DNA from: Paramecium octaurelia
Lineage: Eukaryota > Ciliophora > Oligohymenophorea > Peniculida > Parameciidae
Length of the DNA stretch: 64,000 nt
Assembly (NCBI GenBank): GCA_905182995.1
Contig: CAJJDP010000139.1
Span: forward strand, 231,893-295,892
Reading direction: 5' to 3'
In this document: piece by piece, positions 61,328 through 64,000 of the stretch
How positions within the stretch are numbered: position 1 is the first letter of the stretch
Layout of the letters: each line of letters begins with the position of its first letter
Made by a program: the position numbers and the translations under genes
Notes under the pieces: generated by a model
Databases searched by the model: none
The model's input: the letters and a program-made list of their open reading frames with translations, nothing else
Told to the model about the DNA's origin: nothing

Positions 61328-63727
61328 ATGATCCAGAAAATAGGCTTACAGGATTTCGAAATCTGCTAGATACATAGAGAAAAAATAGTTTACATAGATA
61401 AAGAATAATCAGACTCAGCAAAAAGGGCCCTATGCAATCAATGTGTTGCCGAATAAGAAAAAAATAGGAACCTAAAAATGATAGATAATATCAAAAGTCA
61501 ACTATCTAATTTAATGGAGTACTTAATTTAGAATAGAGAATCACGAACATCATAAAATATTGATTTGCTAAAAGAATTGCATAATTTTTTACATTAATAA
61601 AAAGGAAAGTTTTGTTACTAAATAGAAAAATGTCAATAGAACATAGATAATTAAATCAGTCTTCTATAAAAGGCTAACTTTTAATACAAAAATAAAATAA
61701 GCCAAATAACAATACTTGATTTGAATAGTCCAGACAAACTAAAGACTTAAATAAAAAAAGAATTTATAGATTGCAAGGGAGTTAAGGATTATTTGATGAA
61801 ACAGATAAATGGTTTTGAAGTATTTTCGATAAAGTAATTATTTGAAGAAAGAATATAGAAAATTGATTTTGGTGATTAAAATTTAGAATTAGAATAACTA
61901 TGTAATTTGGAATAAGTGAATAATGAAAATGAATAATAACCAAAAAATATTTGGAAGTGTGACCTACATAAGGAGGAGATTATGTTTATAGATTTGGGAC
62001 ATTAATAAACTATTCCTAATCGATTGGCATGTAGAAAATGTGTGCCAAAATACAATATACAGTTTACAAATATTGAAGACTTGTAACAATAGTGGTAAAG
62101 GTATGACTAAGATACTCAAAAGTCAGCTTAGACCTATCTGAATTTCCAAAAAAGGATTAATAATTAAATTTTGAAAACGGTACAAGAATTCAAGATTGAA
62201 ATTAATCAGGATATTGATGGATTATGCTAATTAATTCAAAAATCTCTTTAATTCAATGTTTATGATTCCTTATACAAACCATTTACATTGTTATAGAAAG
62301 ATTGGCTGACCATTTCAAAGGATGAAATCATAATTATTGCAGATTCTTTAAGTTAAAAGAATAGAGACTAAATTATTAAAGCAAATGTCAGAAATGAATT
62401 CAAACATAATGAGTAATTTTTAAAAACTACTATTGTTAGTAATTTCTAGAAGTTCTAAAATCTTATCAATACATTAGTATCTGAGATATAGGAAACAATA
62501 CCTAAAGAAAACAATCTTTACTTCTCAAATAAAAAACATTATTAAATAAGAAGGCCAAAAAATTATTCATTTCTTGGTCCTGCAACAACCCGTAATGAAC
62601 AGCTCTCTACTGAGAACTCTCCATTAATTAAGAGAGAATTTGATATTGAATCTAATCGTGATTCTCTCGAAATAGATTTAAATGATCGAGATTCCCCTTA
62701 AATAAAAAAGATTTCTAAGATGAAATCCCATTTTAGGTAAAATTGGGTCAAAAGCATTTAAAGGCCATTTCAATATGAAGTGGTCAGTGAAATTAATGAA
62801 AACTCACAAACTTTTACATTTGCCATTAATTCATAAACTTCAATTTTAGTTTTGGGATAATATAAAGGAACAATCAAAGTTTTCTCTTTTGATGATGGAT
62901 CATTAAAATTAATATAGGTTTTAAAAGAACATAATTTTAATGTAAAATGTCTTTACTTTATGAAACAATCTTCATCGTTTTTATCTGGGAGCAATGATAG
63001 ATCCATAATAATTTGGTAGGAAGATTTTGATAAAAGATGGTATAGTTCTTAGAGGTTAATAGGTCATCAAGGGTATGTTTAATGTATCATCATGAATACT
63101 TAAGAAAATCTTATAATTTCAGGTAGCTAAGATAAGACTATAAGATTTTGGATCAAAGAAATTGATTGGAAGTGTCATTAAATAGTGAGGGCACACGATA
63201 ACAGTGTAAGGAGTATTAGTTTAAATACTTTTGAAGATTAATTAATATCTTGTGCAGAGGAAGATCTAAAAGTATTGGTCATATAACTTTAAAACGATCA
63301 TAAAACTTGGGCCATAGTAAATGAGATTAGAGTAGATTATTGGGGTTCAAGTATACTTTTTATAGAAGACAGTATGTTTGCATTCCAACCATATGGGATT
63401 GATTAGCTTTATCTCTTCAAATAGTAAAAGACTTAGAAAAATTAGTATACCTTTAAGGAATCGATAACTATTAAAAGTGGAGAAGATTGTACTGCTTTAT
63501 TTCCTCAAGTTTTCATAAAGTAAAAATCTATTTTGATGACAAAAAATGGTCGATTTATTAATATACTTCGAAAAGATAAGAATGATGAATATGTAATTGC
63601 ATAATCATTCGAAAATTCAGTAAATTGTTGCGGAATTTAAGGAACTCTTACATTTAATGGAGAATTCCTAATAATATGGGATGGACAAGTCAATAAGATC
63701 ATAGTAAGAAGGATTGAAGAATATTGA
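61328..63727 (+). CDS. Zinc-box plus WD40 repeat protein, paralog 2
   Basis: Intronless, exactly 800 codons from ATG 61328 to TGA 63725-63727. N-terminal zinc box ICQIHREKIVYID...ALCNQCVAEQ, about 200 residues of helix, a second Cys/His box (WKCDLHKEEIMFIDL...RLACRKCVPKY), another helical part, a Ser-rich linker, and a WD40 domain: FAINSQTSILVLGQYKGTIKVF, FLSGSNDRSIIIW, LIISGSQDKTIRFW, LISCAEEDLKVL. So it is a longer sister of the gene at 58761 with a doubled box. A coding-like frame upstream from ATG 61105 (NPLEYDILIKTYIYSYHNN) is in another frame; it may be a first exon I could not connect. Confidence 0.85.
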
Positions 63728-63745
63728 TTCTGATGTTTGTTATTA

Positions 63746-64000
63746 NTTCATCCAAACCAGATCCTTATTAGTTTATTATGAAAAAATCTACCTAATATAT
63801 TTTAAATAGATCCATCAATTTGGGGAATAATGAAAAATTTATAGAAATGAACTTTAATTAAATTTAAGTTATCAATCTAAATTCAGCATATAAAGCCAGA
63901 TGGAAGCATAATGTAATTATTTCATTACTACTTTCTTCACTATTGGCACTTCTTGCTTAATTCATCAAATGACAAAATTTCAGCTGAATCATTATAAACT
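63746..64000. other. Assembly gap (N) and following non-coding end of window
   Basis: A single N at 63746, 19 bases after the WD40 gene stop. Unlike the other three Ns I could not find the sequence right of it repeated on its left, at least within what the window shows. The last 255 bases show no gene I can support. Confidence 0.5.

Overview
The window reads as macronuclear DNA of a ciliate, most likely a Paramecium. Genes stay open only if TAA and TAG are read as glutamine and TGA as the stop. Nearly every gene is cut by introns of 16 to 35 bases, most starting GTA and ending TAG. The DNA is AT-rich and genes are tightly packed on both strands. Many gene models below were rebuilt by hand by splicing these introns; where exon plus intron arithmetic closes in frame I say so. 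I see no virus-like element, rRNA, tRNA or CRISPR array.

Layout. 1-4.6 kb: the 3' part of the axonemal ruler gene CCDC39, a small coiled-coil gene and an unknown gene. 4.5-7.6 kb: an exact 1347-base sequence present twice around a single N. 7.5-18 kb: a small tail-anchored protein, an HflX-type GTPase, a C2HC zinc-finger protein, a short-chain dehydrogenase, a DHHC-like membrane protein that lacks the DHHC cysteine, a cyclic-nucleotide-channel-like protein with an unusual pore, and a kelch-BTB protein. 18-19.2 kb: a deiodinase-like gene with an in-frame TGA where the family has selenocysteine, followed by a hairpin with SECIS features. 19.6-22.3 kb: a second exact duplication around an N, holding a small zinc-finger gene. 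22.3-26.7 kb: a QRICH2-like coiled-coil protein and a Tul1/Dsc1-like membrane RING ligase. 27-29.4 kb is sparse, with a paralog of the tail-anchored protein. 29.4-35.2 kb: a Na,K-type P-type ATPase, a secreted S1/P1 nuclease and a Mei2-type RRM protein. 35.2-39.7 kb: sparse, with two unknown genes and one weak one. 39.7-54.3 kb: two very large membrane-protein genes, a TmcB-like protein and an IP3/ryanodine-receptor-type calcium-release channel. 54.4-57.1 kb: a third exact duplication around an N. 57.5-63.7 kb: an ISG12-like protein and two zinc-box WD40 paralogs around an unresolved reverse gene.

How the genes fit together: this is a normal mixed housekeeping stretch, with cilium parts (CCDC39, QRICH2-like), calcium and ion transport (release channel, P-type ATPase, channel-like protein), protein turnover, RNA binding and secreted digestion. 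The most notable item is the putative selenoprotein gene. The three N-flanked duplications look like contig ends that were joined without merging, so genes inside them are probably single copy.
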